In this document: one piece after another, positions 1-10,266 of the stretch
Layout of the letters: each line of letters opens with the position of its first letter
Position numbering within the stretch: the stretch's first letter is position 1
Assembly: GCA_028817435.1 (NCBI GenBank)
Contig: JAPPPQ010000031.1
Location: 1 to 64,000, forward strand
Source: Deltaproteobacteria bacterium
Lineage (GTDB): Bacteria > Myxococcota_A > UBA9160 > UBA6930
Direction of reading: 5' to 3'
DNA: 64,000 nt
The notes under the pieces: model-generated
What the model was told of the DNA's origin: nothing
Databases searched by the model: none
Seen by the model: only the letters and a program-made list of their open reading frames with translations
Made by a program: the position numbers and the translations under genes

Positions 1-1
1 G

Positions 2-118
2 AGCTTGCTGCTGACGACGGAGGCGATGGTGGCCGACAAGCCGGAGGAGAAGCCCCCCGCCGGCGCGCCCGGCATGGGCGGCGGCATGAACGGCATGGGC
101 GGCATGGACATGATGTAG
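2..118 (+). CDS. groL: GroEL chaperonin, C-terminal end (partial)
   Basis: Only the last 38 codons are present; the gene enters from the left edge. The reading frame ends in a Gly-Gly-Met-rich tail ([15 protein letters not shown]), the flexible C-terminal tail typical of bacterial GroEL, preceded by a Lys/Glu/Pro-rich linker. The tail projects into the folding chamber of the tetradecamer. The cyclophilin gene follows 32 bases downstream on the same strand, so two folding factors are neighbours. Identification rests on the tail and context, which are distinctive. Confidence 0.93.
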   Translation, partial: SLLLTTEAMVADKPEEKPPAGAPGMGGGMNGMGGMDMM

Positions 119-150
119 GCTCGGCCTGCGAGACCCAGGAGGAAACCCCA

Positions 151-834
151 ATGAACATTCGGTTTGGCCGGTCCGGCCAGGTTGGCTTTTTGGCGCTTGC
201 CGCCGGGGCCGTGCTTTTCGCGCTCGCTTGGGGCGCACAAGGAGACTCTGTGTCCAACCAGGGCGTTGCCGTCATTGACGCATTCATCGAAGACCAATCC
301 ATTGACAAGAGCCGGGCGGATTGGAAGACCTCGCTGCCCCGGCCGCCCGAGGCCGGCTTTGAGCCGGGTCAGAAGCTCTACTGGAACATTCGCACGAATG
401 TGGGGCGCATCAAGATCCGGCTGTTTCCCGATGTGGCGCCCATGCATGTCTCCAGCACCATTTACCTGGCGCGCCTGGGCTTCTATGACGATGTGATCTT
501 TCACCGGGTGATCCCCGGCTTCATGGCGCAGGGCGGCGACCCGCTGGGGCAAGGCACCGGCGGCCCCGGCTACCAGTATGACGGCGAGTTCGATGCCAAA
601 GTGCGGCACGACCGGCCCGGCCTGCTGAGCATGGCCAACGCCGGCCCCGGCACCGATGGCAGCCAGTTCTTTTTGACCTTCGTTCCCACGCCCCATCTGG
701 ACGGTCGGCACACCATCTTCGGCGAGGTGGTGGAGGGCATGGACACCTTGAAGCGCCTGGAAGAAAAGGGCAGCAGCGGCGGCCGCACCACCTCGCGGCT
801 GATCATGATCAAAACCACCATCAGCGAGAAGTAG
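151..834 (+). CDS. Peptidyl-prolyl cis-trans isomerase, cyclophilin type, exported or membrane-anchored
   Basis: Cyclophilin (EC 5.2.1.8) of 227 residues. The N-terminus (about residues 8-30) is hydrophobic after Arg/Arg, suggesting a signal peptide or anchor, so the enzyme probably acts in the periplasm. The catalytic domain starts near residue 75 and shows the family blocks FHRVIPGFMAQGGD, SQFFLT and HLDGRHTIFG; the active-site Arg and the Gln-Phe-Phe segment are intact. The Trp of cyclosporin-sensitive cyclophilins is replaced by His, as is usual in bacteria. A strong AGGAGG lies about 8 bases before the ATG. The aldolase gene begins 9 bases after the stop, so the two are probably co-transcribed. 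Confidence 0.92.
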   Translation: MNIRFGRSGQVGFLALAAGAVLFALAWGAQGDSVSNQGVAVIDAFIEDQSIDKSRADWKTSLPRPPEAGFEPGQKLYWNIRTNVGRIKIRLFPDVAPMHVSSTIYLARLGFYDDVIFHRVIPGFMAQGGDPLGQGTGGPGYQYDGEFDAKVRHDRPGLLSMANAGPGTDGSQFFLTFVPTPHLDGRHTIFGEVVEGMDTLKRLEEKGSSGGRTTSRLIMIKTTISEK

Positions 835-843
835 CGCAGCGCC

Positions 844-1764
844 ATGAGCAAGCGCGTCAAGGAAATCCTCTCCTGGTATGCCTCGGACAACCCCGGCACG
901 CTGACAAACCTGGCCCGGCTGCTGAACCACGGCCGTCTGGGCGGCACGGGGCGGCTGGTTATTTTGCCCGTGGACCAGGGCTTCGAGCACGGCCCGGCGC
1001 GCAGCTTTGCCAAAAACCCGCAGGGCTACGATCCCCGCTATCACTTTGAGCTCGCCATTGCCGCGGGCTGCAACGGCTACGCCGCGCCGCTGGGCTTTCT
1101 GGAAGCCGGCGCAGCCGAATTCGCCGGCGATATTCCGCTGATTCTCAAGCTCAACAACTCGGATTCGCTCTACTCGGGCGGCGACCCCTGCCCGGCCCTG
1201 ACCGGCAGCGTGGACGATGCGCTGCGCCTCGGCTGCGCGGCCATTGGCTTTACCATCTACCCGGCCTCTGCCGCGCGGCGCGTGATGTTCGAGCAATTGC
1301 GCGAGCTGGCCTGCGAGGCCAAGCGGCGCGGACTGGCCGTGGTGGTGTGGTCTTACCCGCGCGGCAGCGGCATATCCAAACAGGGCGAAACGGCGCTGGA
1401 TGTGGTGGCCTACGCCGCGCAAATTGCCGCGCAGCTGGGCGCGCACATTATCAAGGTGAAGCCGCCCGGCGCGAACATTGAGCAAAAGGCCGCGCAGGCG
1501 GTCTATGAGGCAGAGTCCGTGCCCAACGGCAGCCTGGCCGAGCGCGTTCGCCATGTGGTGCAGAGCGCCTTCGACGGCCGCCGCATCGTCATTTTCTCCG
1601 GCGGCGCGGCCAAAGACCGCGCCGGGGTGCTCGAAGAGATTCGCGGCATTGCCGAAGGCGGCGGCTTCGGCTCCATCATCGGGCGCAACTCTTTCCAGCG
1701 CCCCCGCGCCGAGGCCATCGAGCTGCTGCACGAGGTAATGGAGATTTACGCCGGAGTGAGCTAG
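844..1764 (+). CDS. fbaB: Class I fructose-bisphosphate aldolase (DhnA/FbaB type)
   Basis: Predicted Schiff-base aldolase (EC 4.1.2.13) of 306 residues, cleaving fructose 1,6-bisphosphate in glycolysis or gluconeogenesis. It belongs to the archaeal-type/DhnA class I family rather than the zinc-dependent class II family. The N-terminal PVDQGFEHG block (42-50) carries the conserved Asp-x-Gly-x-Glu-His signature. HIIKVKPP (201-208) supplies the candidate Schiff-base Lys204, and the phosphate-binding FSGG follows near residue 252. Length matches the family. There is no clear Shine-Dalgarno, so translation may be coupled to the cyclophilin gene 9 bases upstream. Assignment is by motif; the paralogous deoxyribose-phosphate aldolase-like LsrF group is less likely. 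Confidence 0.88.
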   Translation: MSKRVKEILSWYASDNPGTLTNLARLLNHGRLGGTGRLVILPVDQGFEHGPARSFAKNPQGYDPRYHFELAIAAGCNGYAAPLGFLEAGAAEFAGDIPLILKLNNSDSLYSGGDPCPALTGSVDDALRLGCAAIGFTIYPASAARRVMFEQLRELACEAKRRGLAVVVWSYPRGSGISKQGETALDVVAYAAQIAAQLGAHIIKVKPPGANIEQKAAQAVYEAESVPNGSLAERVRHVVQSAFDGRRIVIFSGGAAKDRAGVLEEIRGIAEGGGFGSIIGRNSFQRPRAEAIELLHEVMEIYAGVS

Positions 1765-1837
1765 GCTGCCGGGCCTCCACCCCCCTTTCCTCCACGCATC
1801 GCCCGTGATTTCCCGGCCGGCGAGTCCAAGGAGGACG

Positions 1838-3016
1838 ATGCGGCTTTCGCGCTACTGCATTCCCGCGCTTTCACTGGCCCTGCTGGCCCTTTTGGCCCCG
1901 CTGGCGCTGACGGCCTGCGGGCGCGAGGCAGCGCCGCAGGCCGAAGCGCCCCGCCCGGTGGCGGTGGTGGCGGCGCGGCTGGTGGATCTGGACGAGCGCA
2001 TCGTGGCCAGCGGGCAGCTGCAGGCCAAAGAGCGCGCCGTCATTGCCTCAGAGGTGGCGGGGCGCATTACCGCCGTTGCGGTGGACGAGGGCGACGCCGT
2101 GCAGGAAGGGCAGCGGCTGCTCGCCATTGACCCCGAGCGGCGCGAGCTGGAGGCGGCGAACGCCCGCGCCATGCTGGGCGAGTCTGAGGCGGCGCTGGGC
2201 GAGGCGCAGCGCGGCTACGACCGCGCCAGGACGCTGCACGAGCGCGGCATTGCCTCGCAATCTGTGCTGGACGAGCGCGCCACGGCGCTCTCCCGCGCCC
2301 GCTCCCGGCGCGCCGCGGCCCGCGCGCAGCTCGGCGTGGCGCAGCGCGCGCTGCGCGATGCGCAGGTGCGCGCGCCCTTCGGCGGCTTGGTGGCGCGGCG
2401 CGAAGTTTCGCGGGGCGAATATGTGAAGGTGGGGCAGCCGCTCTTCGAAATTGTCGCCCTCGATCCCATTGAGGTGGAGTTTTCGGTGAGCGAGCGCGAC
2501 TCGGCCCGGGTGAAGCTGGGGCAGCCGGTGGCGGTGCGCGTCGCGCCCTACCCGGACGAGGTGCTGCGCGGCGAGGTAAGCGTGATTTCTCCCACCATAG
2601 ATGCGCGCACCCACACATTGCGCGTGAAGGCGCGGGTGCCCAACGCCGAAGGCCGGCTGCGCCCGGGGCTTTTTGCGCACACCGATTTGGGCCTGGCGCG
2701 GCGCGAGAATGTGCTGGTGGTTCCCGAAGAAGCCGTGCTGCTGCGCGCCGATGGCGAGGTGGTTTTTGTGGTGACCTCCGAGGGCCGCGCGCAGCGCAGC
2801 GTGGTTCAGACCGGCGCGCAACGCGACGGAGTCATTGAGATTACCGGCGGGCTGCGGGCGGGAGATTTTGTGGCGGTGCGCGGCCATTCCAGCCTGGCCG
2901 ATGGCGCGCTGGTTTCGCGCCGCCGCCCCGATGGCAGCCCGGAAGGCGCCGCAAGCCCCGAGCAGCGCGCCCTGGATGTGGCCGCAGAGCCCGACCCGCC
3001 CGAGCAATCGCTCTGA
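1838..3016 (+). CDS. RND efflux periplasmic adaptor (membrane fusion protein), lipoprotein
   Basis: Membrane fusion subunit of a tripartite RND exporter, 392 residues from this start. It begins with a hydrophobic signal and a lipobox (ALTAC), so the mature protein is probably lipid-anchored. A barrel-sandwich hybrid segment (ASGQLQAKERAVIASEVAGRI region), an Ala/Arg-rich helical hairpin and a second lipoyl half follow, then beta-barrel and membrane-proximal domains, as in AcrA/MexE. The ATG at 1838 was chosen over a GTG at 1805 because AAGGAGGAC precedes it and the signal peptide starts there. The stop overlaps the pump start by one base (TGATG), so translation is coupled. No outer-membrane channel gene is seen nearby. 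Confidence 0.92.
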   Translation: MRLSRYCIPALSLALLALLAPLALTACGREAAPQAEAPRPVAVVAARLVDLDERIVASGQLQAKERAVIASEVAGRITAVAVDEGDAVQEGQRLLAIDPERRELEAANARAMLGESEAALGEAQRGYDRARTLHERGIASQSVLDERATALSRARSRRAAARAQLGVAQRALRDAQVRAPFGGLVARREVSRGEYVKVGQPLFEIVALDPIEVEFSVSERDSARVKLGQPVAVRVAPYPDEVLRGEVSVISPTIDARTHTLRVKARVPNAEGRLRPGLFAHTDLGLARRENVLVVPEEAVLLRADGEVVFVVTSEGRAQRSVVQTGAQRDGVIEITGGLRAGDFVAVRGHSSLADGALVSRRRPDGSPEGAASPEQRALDVAAEPDPPEQSL

Positions 3017-6000
3017 TGAACTGGATAGATCTCTTCATCAAGCGGCCCGTGCTCACCTGGATGCTCACGCTGTCGCTGTGCGTGTTCGGCGTGCTGGGCT
3101 TTGTGCGCCTGGGCGTGAATCAGTTTCCGGATATGGAGTTTCCCTATGTGAGCGTGAGCGCCCGGCTGGAAGGCGCGCCCCCCGAGGTGATGGAAGAAGA
3201 TGTAACCGATGTGCTCGAGTCTTACCTGAACACCATTGAGGGCGTGCGGCGGCTGGAATCGCAATCGCGCCAGAGCAATTCGCACATTGGCGTGGAGTTC
3301 GAGCTCGGCACCGATTTGGACCGCGCCGCGCAAGATGCCCGCGACCGGGTGGCGCGGGCGCGGGAAGAGCTTTCGCCGGATGTGGACCCGCCCATCGTGC
3401 AAAAGCTCGACTTCTCGGCCTTTCCGGTGTTGTGGGCGCCGCTCAACACCACCCGCCCGCAGGTGGAAGCCAGCGAATTTGTGCGCGAGTTCGTAAAGCC
3501 CCGGGTGGAGACCATTCCCGGCGTCGGCGGCATTGAGATTTTTGGGCGGCTGGACCGCGCCGTCCGCATTTGGCTGGACGGCGACGCGCTGCGCGCCCGC
3601 AGCCTGGCCGCCACCGATGTCATGGCCGCCCTGCGCCGCGAGCACATTGAGCGCCCCGGCGGTTTTGTGGAAGGCGCAAATGTGGAATATGTGGTGCGAA
3701 CCGACGCGGAATATCAATCGGTGGCAGAGCTCGCCGATATGGTCATTGCCTACGAGAACAGCGCGCCGGTGCGGCTGCGCGATGTGGCGCGGGTGGAGGA
3801 CGGCTCGGAAGATCAGCGCAGCTACATTCGCTACGACGGCATACCCGCCGTGGGTCTGGGCGTCAGCAAGCAATCCGACGGCAACGCCGTCGCCATTGTG
3901 GACGAGTTCCGGGAGCGCATCCGCAGGCTGGAGCCGCTCATGCCGCCAGATATTCGCTTCAAGCAGGGCGAGGGCGTTGCGGATTTTTCGCTGGCCATCC
4001 GCGAGGCGGTGCGCGAGGCGATTTTTGCGCTGATCTTCGGCGCGCTGCTGGCCACCGCCACGGTGCTGGTGTTTTTGCGGCGCTTCCGGCCCACGCTGGT
4101 GGTGGGACTCGCCATTCCGCTATCGCTGATTACGACCTTCGGCGTCATGTGGCTGCTGGGCCACACGCTCAACACCATGACCATTCTGGGACTCACCTTG
4201 GCTGTGGGCGTGGTGATAGACGATTCCATCGTGGTGCTGGAGAACATTGAGCGGCACCGCGCCCAGGGCGAACCGCCAGCCGCCGCGGCCTCCAAAGGCG
4301 CGCGCGAGATTGCCTTTGCCGCAACGGCCGCCACCGTGGCCATTGCCGTGGTGTTTTTGCCGGTCATTTTCACCGAGGGCATTGTCGGCAACTTTCTCTC
4401 GGAGTTCGGCGCAGCGGTGGCGGCGGCGGTGATGATTTCGCTGGTGGTGGCGCTCACCCTCACCCCCATGCTGGCCGCGCGCATTCCCTCGCCGCGCCAG
4501 CCCAGCGAAGGCGGAATTTATCAGCGCCTCGGCGCGGCCATTGCCCGCACCGAAAACAGCTACCGCCGCCTGCTGGGCTGGACTTTGGCGCACCGCGGAC
4601 TCACCATTGCCGCAGCCACGCTGTGCTTCGGCGCGGGGGTGGCCATTGCCGGCCAGCTCGGCGGCGAGTTGTTTCCGCCCTCCGATGAGGGCAGCATTAC
4701 GGCCCGCATCGAAACGCAGCCCGGCTCCAGCCCCGAAGGCACGCTTTCTATTATGAAGAGCAACGAAGAGTGGTTTCTGGCGCAGCCCGAGGTGGCGGGA
4801 ATCTTTGTGGGCGCGGGTTACTCCGGCGGGGGGCGCAACGATCCCACGCGCGGCATTATGTTCATTATTTTGAAGCGCGAGCGCGAGCGCAGCGCCCACG
4901 AGATTATCGCCGCCGCGCGCGAGGCGCTGGACGAAGTGCCGGGGCAGCGCATTCGCTTCGGCGATATGTCCGGCTTCGGCTCGGACGGCGCGCAGTTTGA
5001 GGTGGAACTGCAGGGCAACGCCGAACTGAGCGAGCTGGGCGCGCTGGCCGACCGGGTAATCGCCGCCATGCGCGAGAGCGGCGGCTTTGTGGATTTTGAC
5101 AAGAGCCTGAAGCTCGGCAAGCCCGAACTGCGCGTGATTCCCGACCGCGAGCGCGCCGCGGCGCTGGGCGTAAACGCCGATCAACTGGCGACGACCGTGC
5201 GCGCAATGATCGGCGGCCTGGATGTGGGCACCTACAAAGAATCCGGCAACCGCTACGACATTCGCCTGCGCCTGGAAGAAGCAGACCGCGCCGACCCCGA
5301 ATCCATCCTGGGCCTGTATGTGCGCACCCGCGATGGCGGCGTGGTGGAGCTTCGCAACCTGGTGCACCTTGAAAAAACCGCAGCGCCTTCGGCCATTACC
5401 CGCGTGGACCGGCAGCGCTCGGTGCGTATTTCCGCCAACCTGCAGGGCCGGGATTCCCGCAGCGCGCTGACCGATGTGCGCAGCGCCGCCGACGGCATTC
5501 TCCCCGAAGAGGTGCGTTTGGTGGCATCGGGCGAGCTGCGGGAAATGGAAAGCGGCTTCGGCGAATTGCTCTTTGCCATGGGGCTGGCCATTCTGGTTAT
5601 TTACATGGTGCTGGCCGCGCAGTTTGAGAGCTGGGTGCACCCCTTTACCGTGATGCTGGCGCTGCCGCTGGCCTGGGTGGGCGCAGTGGGCGGGCTGTGG
5701 CTCATGGGCATGACGCTCAACCTGTTCAGCATGATCGGCATTATTTTGCTATTTGGCCTGGTGACCAAAAACTCCATACTGCTGGTGGATTACACCAATC
5801 AGTTGCGGCAGCGCGGCATGGACAAGGTGGAAGCGGTGAAAACCGCCGCGCCGGTGCGCATGCGCCCGGTGCTGATGACCGCGCTCTCGATGATCTTCGG
5901 CGTTGCGCCCGCCGCGTTTGGCATTGGCCCCGGCAGCGAGAGCCGCGCGCCCATGGCCGTGGCCGCCGGCGCGGGCATGATCTCTTCCACCGCGCTCACC

Positions 6001-6108
6001 CTGCTGGTGGTGCCGGTCTTCTACCTGGTCCTCGATGACGGTGTGGCGTGGCTGAAGCGCAAGGTGTTGCGCATTTCCACTGCTGCGCGGGAGCAAGCCG
6101 CCGCCTGA
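3016..6108 (+). CDS. RND-family multidrug efflux pump, inner-membrane permease (AcrB/MexF-like)
   Basis: Proton-driven exporter of 1,030 residues, the normal length for the hydrophobe/amphiphile efflux (HAE) family. It starts with the typical [16 protein letters not shown] segment (TM1), has two large periplasmic loops and two six-helix bundles. The TM4 sequence [17 protein letters not shown] contains the Asp-Asp pair of the proton relay, and the second half carries [18 protein letters not shown], where Lys is the relay partner. It forms a trimer with the lipoprotein adaptor encoded immediately upstream and would need a TolC-like channel encoded elsewhere. Substrate cannot be read from sequence. 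Confidence 0.95.
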   Translation: MNWIDLFIKRPVLTWMLTLSLCVFGVLGFVRLGVNQFPDMEFPYVSVSARLEGAPPEVMEEDVTDVLESYLNTIEGVRRLESQSRQSNSHIGVEFELGTDLDRAAQDARDRVARAREELSPDVDPPIVQKLDFSAFPVLWAPLNTTRPQVEASEFVREFVKPRVETIPGVGGIEIFGRLDRAVRIWLDGDALRARSLAATDVMAALRREHIERPGGFVEGANVEYVVRTDAEYQSVAELADMVIAYENSAPVRLRDVARVEDGSEDQRSYIRYDGIPAVGLGVSKQSDGNAVAIVDEFRERIRRLEPLMPPDIRFKQGEGVADFSLAIREAVREAIFALIFGALLATATVLVFLRRFRPTLVVGLAIPLSLITTFGVMWLLGHTLNTMTILGLTLAVGVVIDDSIVVLENIERHRAQGEPPAAAASKGAREIAFAATAATVAIAVVFLPVIFTEGIVGNFLSEFGAAVAAAVMISLVVALTLTPMLAARIPSPRQPSEGGIYQRLGAAIARTENSYRRLLGWTLAHRGLTIAAATLCFGAGVAIAGQLGGELFPPSDEGSITARIETQPGSSPEGTLSIMKSNEEWFLAQPEVAGIFVGAGYSGGGRNDPTRGIMFIILKRERERSAHEIIAAAREALDEVPGQRIRFGDMSGFGSDGAQFEVELQGNAELSELGALADRVIAAMRESGGFVDFDKSLKLGKPELRVIPDRERAAALGVNADQLATTVRAMIGGLDVGTYKESGNRYDIRLRLEEADRADPESILGLYVRTRDGGVVELRNLVHLEKTAAPSAITRVDRQRSVRISANLQGRDSRSALTDVRSAADGILPEEVRLVASGELREMESGFGELLFAMGLAILVIYMVLAAQFESWVHPFTVMLALPLAWVGAVGGLWLMGMTLNLFSMIGIILLFGLVTKNSILLVDYTNQLRQRGMDKVEAVKTAAPVRMRPVLMTALSMIFGVAPAAFGIGPGSESRAPMAVAAGAGMISSTALTLLVVPVFYLVLDDGVAWLKRKVLRISTAAREQAAA

Positions 6109-6128
6109 GCGGCATGGAAGGAGCCGCA

Positions 6129-7178
6129 ATGCGAAACCCCCGGAACTTCACCAAGCCTCTGGCCATTGGCGCGCCGCAACCGCTCGCCGAGATTCCCGTG
6201 CGGCCCTCGCGCTCGCTGCACTTCTTCGATCCCAGCAACGAGCGCATGGCCGCCAAGCTGCCCGCCATTGCCGAAAAGGCCGACATTCTGGTGGCCAACC
6301 TGGAAGACGCCATCGAGGCGGGCAAGAAGGAGGCCGCCCGCGAGGGCTTCGTCAAGATTGCCCGCGAAAACGACTTCGGCGAAACGCAGCTTTGGACCCG
6401 GGTGAACAGCCTGGACAGCCCGTGGTTTCTGGACGATATGACCGCCGCCGTGGGCGAGGCCGGCCGCACACTGGAAGCCATTGTGCTGCCCAAAGTGCAG
6501 GGCGCATGGGACATCCACTTTGCAGACCAGCTTTTGGCGCTGCTCGAAGCCAGGCACGGGTTGGAGCGCCCGATTCTCATCCACGCGATTTTGGAAACCG
6601 CGCTGGGCGTTGCGAATGTGGAGGAGATTGCAACGGCCTCGCCGCGCATGCAGGGCATGAGCCTCGGCCCGGCGGACCTGGCCGCCTCGCGCCGCATGAA
6701 GACCACCCGCGTGGGCGGCGGCCACCCCGGCTATCTGGTGCGCGAAGACCCCGACGGCCAGCGCCCCGACGCCGCGCGCGTCACCGCGCAGCAGGATTTG
6801 TGGCACTACACCATGGCGCGCATGGTGGACGCCTGTGTGTCCAGCGGCATCTTGCCCTTCTACGGCCCCTTCGGCGACATCGGCGACCCGCTCGCCTGCG
6901 AAGACCAGTTTCGCAACGCCTTTTTGATGGGCTGCGTGGGCGCGTGGTCACTGCACCCCAGCCAAATCGAAATTGCGCGCCGCGTCTTCAGCCCGCCCCC
7001 CGACGAGGTGCACTGGGCCAAGCGCGTCATCGCCGCCATGGGCGACGGCACCGGCGCCGTAATGATGGACGGCAAAATGCAAGACGACGCCACCGTGCGC
7101 CAGTGCCAAGTGGTAGTCTCCCTCGCCCGCCTCATCGCCCGCCGCGACCCCGACCTCGCCGCCGCCTACGAGCTTTGA
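6129..7178 (+). CDS. HpcH/HpaI-CitE superfamily lyase (malyl-CoA lyase-like)
   Basis: Mg-dependent C-C lyase of 349 residues with a CitE-like TIM barrel. It has the [14 protein letters not shown] block, a Mg-ligand Glu in [21 protein letters not shown], and a C-terminal [14 protein letters not shown] segment typical of the L-malyl-CoA/beta-methylmalyl-CoA lyase group. The likely reaction is reversible aldol cleavage of a 3-hydroxyacyl-CoA to glyoxylate or another 2-oxo acid plus an acyl-CoA. The ATG at 6129 is preceded by GGAAGGAG. The restriction enzyme gene starts two bases after its stop. The precise substrate is not resolvable. Confidence 0.85.
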   Translation: MRNPRNFTKPLAIGAPQPLAEIPVRPSRSLHFFDPSNERMAAKLPAIAEKADILVANLEDAIEAGKKEAAREGFVKIARENDFGETQLWTRVNSLDSPWFLDDMTAAVGEAGRTLEAIVLPKVQGAWDIHFADQLLALLEARHGLERPILIHAILETALGVANVEEIATASPRMQGMSLGPADLAASRRMKTTRVGGGHPGYLVREDPDGQRPDAARVTAQQDLWHYTMARMVDACVSSGILPFYGPFGDIGDPLACEDQFRNAFLMGCVGAWSLHPSQIEIARRVFSPPPDEVHWAKRVIAAMGDGTGAVMMDGKMQDDATVRQCQVVVSLARLIARRDPDLAAAYEL

Positions 7179-7180
7179 CC

Positions 7181-10100
7181 ATGACTGCACGCACGCTTCG
7201 AGACAAGGCCCATGCCGGCTTCGCCAAAGACATTTACGGATTGCGCGACGAAGAGGACATCCGCGCCCGCATCAAGCAGTGGCTGGTGTCCGTCGTTGGG
7301 GGCGAAGACCATGTGCGGCTCAAGAACGCCGTCCCCGGCGGCTTCACAGACATCCTCATCGAATCGCACAAGATCGTCATCGAAACGAAAGCCCGGGACA
7401 GGGCCGGGCCGGAAAAGCCCGGCTCCAAAAAGGGCGAAACGCAACTGGAACAGCTTTCCCGGTATTTGAAGCACATGAAAGGGAGGGAGGGCCCGTTTCC
7501 CAACGGCACGCCCTGGCTCGGCGTCCTGACGGACGGAATGAACTGGTGGCTCTACCAGTGGAACGCAGAGCGCAACGCCGCAGAGCCGCTGGGCGATCCG
7601 CTCAGCCTGGACCGCAACTCGGAGACGCGGCGAGGCCAGATTGCAGAGCTTTACCAGCACTATTTCTCCGCCACCAGGCGCAAGGCCGGCAAGCCGCCGC
7701 CCCCCGATGACATCGCCAGCCGCATTGCCGAGCCGTTTATGGACCGGCTCCGGCCCATCTACGCAGAGGTAGAGGAGCAACGTCACCTTCCGACCAAGTT
7801 GGGAGTGTGGAAAGATATCCTCAAGGGCTCTGGAATCCTGCCTCCCAAATTGCAGGGATTCAAAACCATCCTCCTTTTTTTGCAGCACTGCGTGCTGGTT
7901 TCCACCACCCGCGCCATTGTGGCCGAAATCGCCAAGCTGCAGCCGGAACCGGAACAGGCGCTTGCAGGGGGTTTCACCGCATGGATTGCGGAAACGAGGC
8001 ACGGCCACATTTGGGCAAAAAAGCTGTTCCGGGAAGTGCGGCGATTCGATTGGCGCTCCGGGCACAGCGACAATCTCAAGCAGGTATACGAGGGGCTGAT
8101 TCCGCAGGAAGACCGCCACGGATTCGGCGAATACTACACACCCGGCTGGTTGGCGGAGTTTTTGTGCGGACAGGTTCTCGACGAAGACTGGCTGGACCGC
8201 GCCGTCCGGGGCGCAATGGCGACCCTGACCGACCCCAAGGCATTGCGCCCGCCGGGACTCGGCGTGCTCGACCCCGCCTGCGGCTCCGGCGTGTTCTTGT
8301 TTCACGCAGCCCGGCGCATTGTCGCCCACGCGGCAAAACAGCACCGGCTTTCGGAGAAACAGTGCGCCACCATCGCCGCCCGGCTGGTGCATGGCATGGA
8401 TATTCACCCGGTTGCAGTGGAAATGGCTACTGCGACGCTGCTTTCCGCCCTGCCCGCGGTGCCCGAGGGCGGCGCTGCGGCGCTCTCTGTTTACCAGGGC
8501 GATTCCATGCTGCTTCGCTACCGGGAAAACGAACTGAAGGGACTCGGCGAGGGCGGGCTGGCTATGTCCTCGCCCAAGGGGAATCCATTTCACATTCCCC
8601 AGGCAGCCCTCGCAAGCGAGAATTTCCGCGCCATCATTGAAGACGCCGTCGGCTTCGCCACGCGAAGCACCCATGGAGGCCAGGAGAAAAAGCCCGCATT
8701 CTCCCGCAAAAGCTGGGCGCGGCCCTTCGCGGCCGCAGCGCGCGGCGAAATCGAAACGCTCGCCGTGAATCTCCGCGAGATTTACAAGAAAGAGGGCAAC
8801 TCGATATGGGAATGGTATATCCACAACCTCGCGCAACCGCTGCGCCTGCACCGGGAAAAGGTGGATCGCATGATCGGGAATCCACCTTGGGTAAGCACCG
8901 CCGCGGCCCGCTCGGAGGGCGAGCATCAGCAGGCCGTGGAGAAAATGGCCAAGGACTATGGCCTGCGCATGGGCGGGCTGGGCGGCAGCGCCTCCGAGAG
9001 CAACTTCGCCGCGCCCTTTCTGCTGCGCTGCCGAGATCTCTACCTCGCCAAGCAGGACGCCATGTGCGCCTTCGTGTTGCCGTTCAGCGCGCTCCGCAGC
9101 AGTGGCTGGCAAGCCTTTGCAGATCCCGGGAAGTTTCGCCTCTGGACGGAGACCCACGATCTCTCGAAAATGCGGGATGGCCCCTTCAAGGGTTCCGCCA
9201 CCGCTTCTCTGTGGATTGACCGGGGCGGCAGGCGGCGCAAGCGCGCCGCAAAAATCTGGAAGAATCGCAGCCGCGAAAAGGTGTCGCTGCTGGATTTCTG
9301 GAGCGATGTGGAGCAGAAGATTGTCATTCGCGCGTCTGCAACTCGCCCCAAAGGGGCGAGTTGCTACAAGGACTCGTTTCGCAATGGGGCAAAGCTCAAC
9401 CCCACGCGCTTCGTGGTCGTCGAGATTGTCGAGGAATACGGGGACGGAAGCGTTCAGGTCAAGGGGCGTGTGGGGTCGCAAGACAAGCAACCGTGGACCG
9501 GCTACGAGCCCACCGATAAGAGGGTTGAGCGCGCGGCGCTGCTGCCGGCTGTGCTGCCGGACAACCTCCAGAATTTCCGGATCACGGCCCCCGCTTACTA
9601 TGTCCTGGGGCCATTCCGTCGCTCCAATTCCCGCCTCTACGAAATCTCTGCAGTGGACAGCCTCACCGACGAATGGGGAGCAGTCGGCTCCCGCTTTCAA
9701 GAGGTTTGGAAGCCGCTGGACGAGGACTACCGAAAGCTCCGCTCCCGATCTCTCGCCGAGCTTCTCGATTACAGCGGAAACCTGACGATGCAGCTTCCGC
9801 TCAACGAGGCGCGCTCCGGCAGGCGCGTGATTTACAACAAGTCCGGGCAACATTTGCTTGCGACGCGCTTGAATTCTCCGCATCGCGGGGATTTCATCGC
9901 AAACGACGCGCTCTATTACTGGACCGCCTCTTCCCAAAATGAAGCGCTGTTTTTGGTCGGCGTTCTCAACGCCGAAACCCTGCAGCAAGCCTACAGGGAA
10001 GCCCGCCAGACAGACCGCCACTACGACAAGCACATCTGGCGAAAGCTCCCCATCCCCAAGTTCGACAAAAACAACCCCCTGCACGCCGAAGTCGTCAAGG

Positions 10101-10261
10101 CCGCCCGCGCCTGCGAAAAGAAGTCCCAATCCCTCCCCCCCCATCTCAACCGAAAGCAACTCCGCACCACCCTCAACCAATCCCCCCAAATGCAAACCCT
10201 CAACCAATCCATCCAGTCCATCCCCGACCTGAACCCCTACTGCAACTGGCGCGAACCCTAA
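7181..10261 (+). CDS. Type IIG-like restriction-modification enzyme (nuclease + N6-adenine methyltransferase in one chain)
   Basis: A 1,026-residue single-chain enzyme. The N-terminal domain carries a PD-(D/E)xK-like site (Asp57 in GGFTDILIE, Glu68-Thr-Lys70). The central methyltransferase has a YYTP block, motif I DPACGSGVF (364-372) and motif IV NPPW (567-570), a gamma-class adenine-N6 enzyme. The C-terminal 400 residues probably recognise the target. No helicase motor is present, so it resembles Eco57I-type enzymes rather than Type I. It starts two bases after the upstream lyase gene, suggesting a tight insertion. The last roughly 200 bases are strikingly C-rich and G-poor. Recognition sequence and activity are unknown. 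Confidence 0.85.
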   Translation: MTARTLRDKAHAGFAKDIYGLRDEEDIRARIKQWLVSVVGGEDHVRLKNAVPGGFTDILIESHKIVIETKARDRAGPEKPGSKKGETQLEQLSRYLKHMKGREGPFPNGTPWLGVLTDGMNWWLYQWNAERNAAEPLGDPLSLDRNSETRRGQIAELYQHYFSATRRKAGKPPPPDDIASRIAEPFMDRLRPIYAEVEEQRHLPTKLGVWKDILKGSGILPPKLQGFKTILLFLQHCVLVSTTRAIVAEIAKLQPEPEQALAGGFTAWIAETRHGHIWAKKLFREVRRFDWRSGHSDNLKQVYEGLIPQEDRHGFGEYYTPGWLAEFLCGQVLDEDWLDRAVRGAMATLTDPKALRPPGLGVLDPACGSGVFLFHAARRIVAHAAKQHRLSEKQCATIAARLVHGMDIHPVAVEMATATLLSALPAVPEGGAAALSVYQGDSMLLRYRENELKGLGEGGLAMSSPKGNPFHIPQAALASENFRAIIEDAVGFATRSTHGGQEKKPAFSRKSWARPFAAAARGEIETLAVNLREIYKKEGNSIWEWYIHNLAQPLRLHREKVDRMIGNPPWVSTAAARSEGEHQQAVEKMAKDYGLRMGGLGGSASESNFAAPFLLRCRDLYLAKQDAMCAFVLPFSALRSSGWQAFADPGKFRLWTETHDLSKMRDGPFKGSATASLWIDRGGRRRKRAAKIWKNRSREKVSLLDFWSDVEQKIVIRASATRPKGASCYKDSFRNGAKLNPTRFVVVEIVEEYGDGSVQVKGRVGSQDKQPWTGYEPTDKRVERAALLPAVLPDNLQNFRITAPAYYVLGPFRRSNSRLYEISAVDSLTDEWGAVGSRFQEVWKPLDEDYRKLRSRSLAELLDYSGNLTMQLPLNEARSGRRVIYNKSGQHLLATRLNSPHRGDFIANDALYYWTASSQNEALFLVGVLNAETLQQAYREARQTDRHYDKHIWRKLPIPKFDKNNPLHAEVVKAARACEKKSQSLPPHLNRKQLRTTLNQSPQMQTLNQSIQSIPDLNPYCNWREP
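9338..9364. repeat. Perfect 12-bp inverted repeat inside the Type IIG gene
   Basis: The arms GCAACTCGCCCC and GGGGCGAGTTGC are perfectly complementary around an AAA loop. They lie within the coding frame (encoding part of SATRPKGASCY), so the structure is translated rather than terminating the gene. It could be a small palindromic element that inserted in frame. Confidence 0.75.
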
Positions 10262-10266
10262 CCCCC

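Noticed and set aside
7166-10207. A 1,013-codon open frame antisense to the Type IIG gene
   Set aside because: High G+C gives long antisense frames; the forward frame has methyltransferase and nuclease motifs and a natural start, whereas the antisense translation has no recognisable domain.
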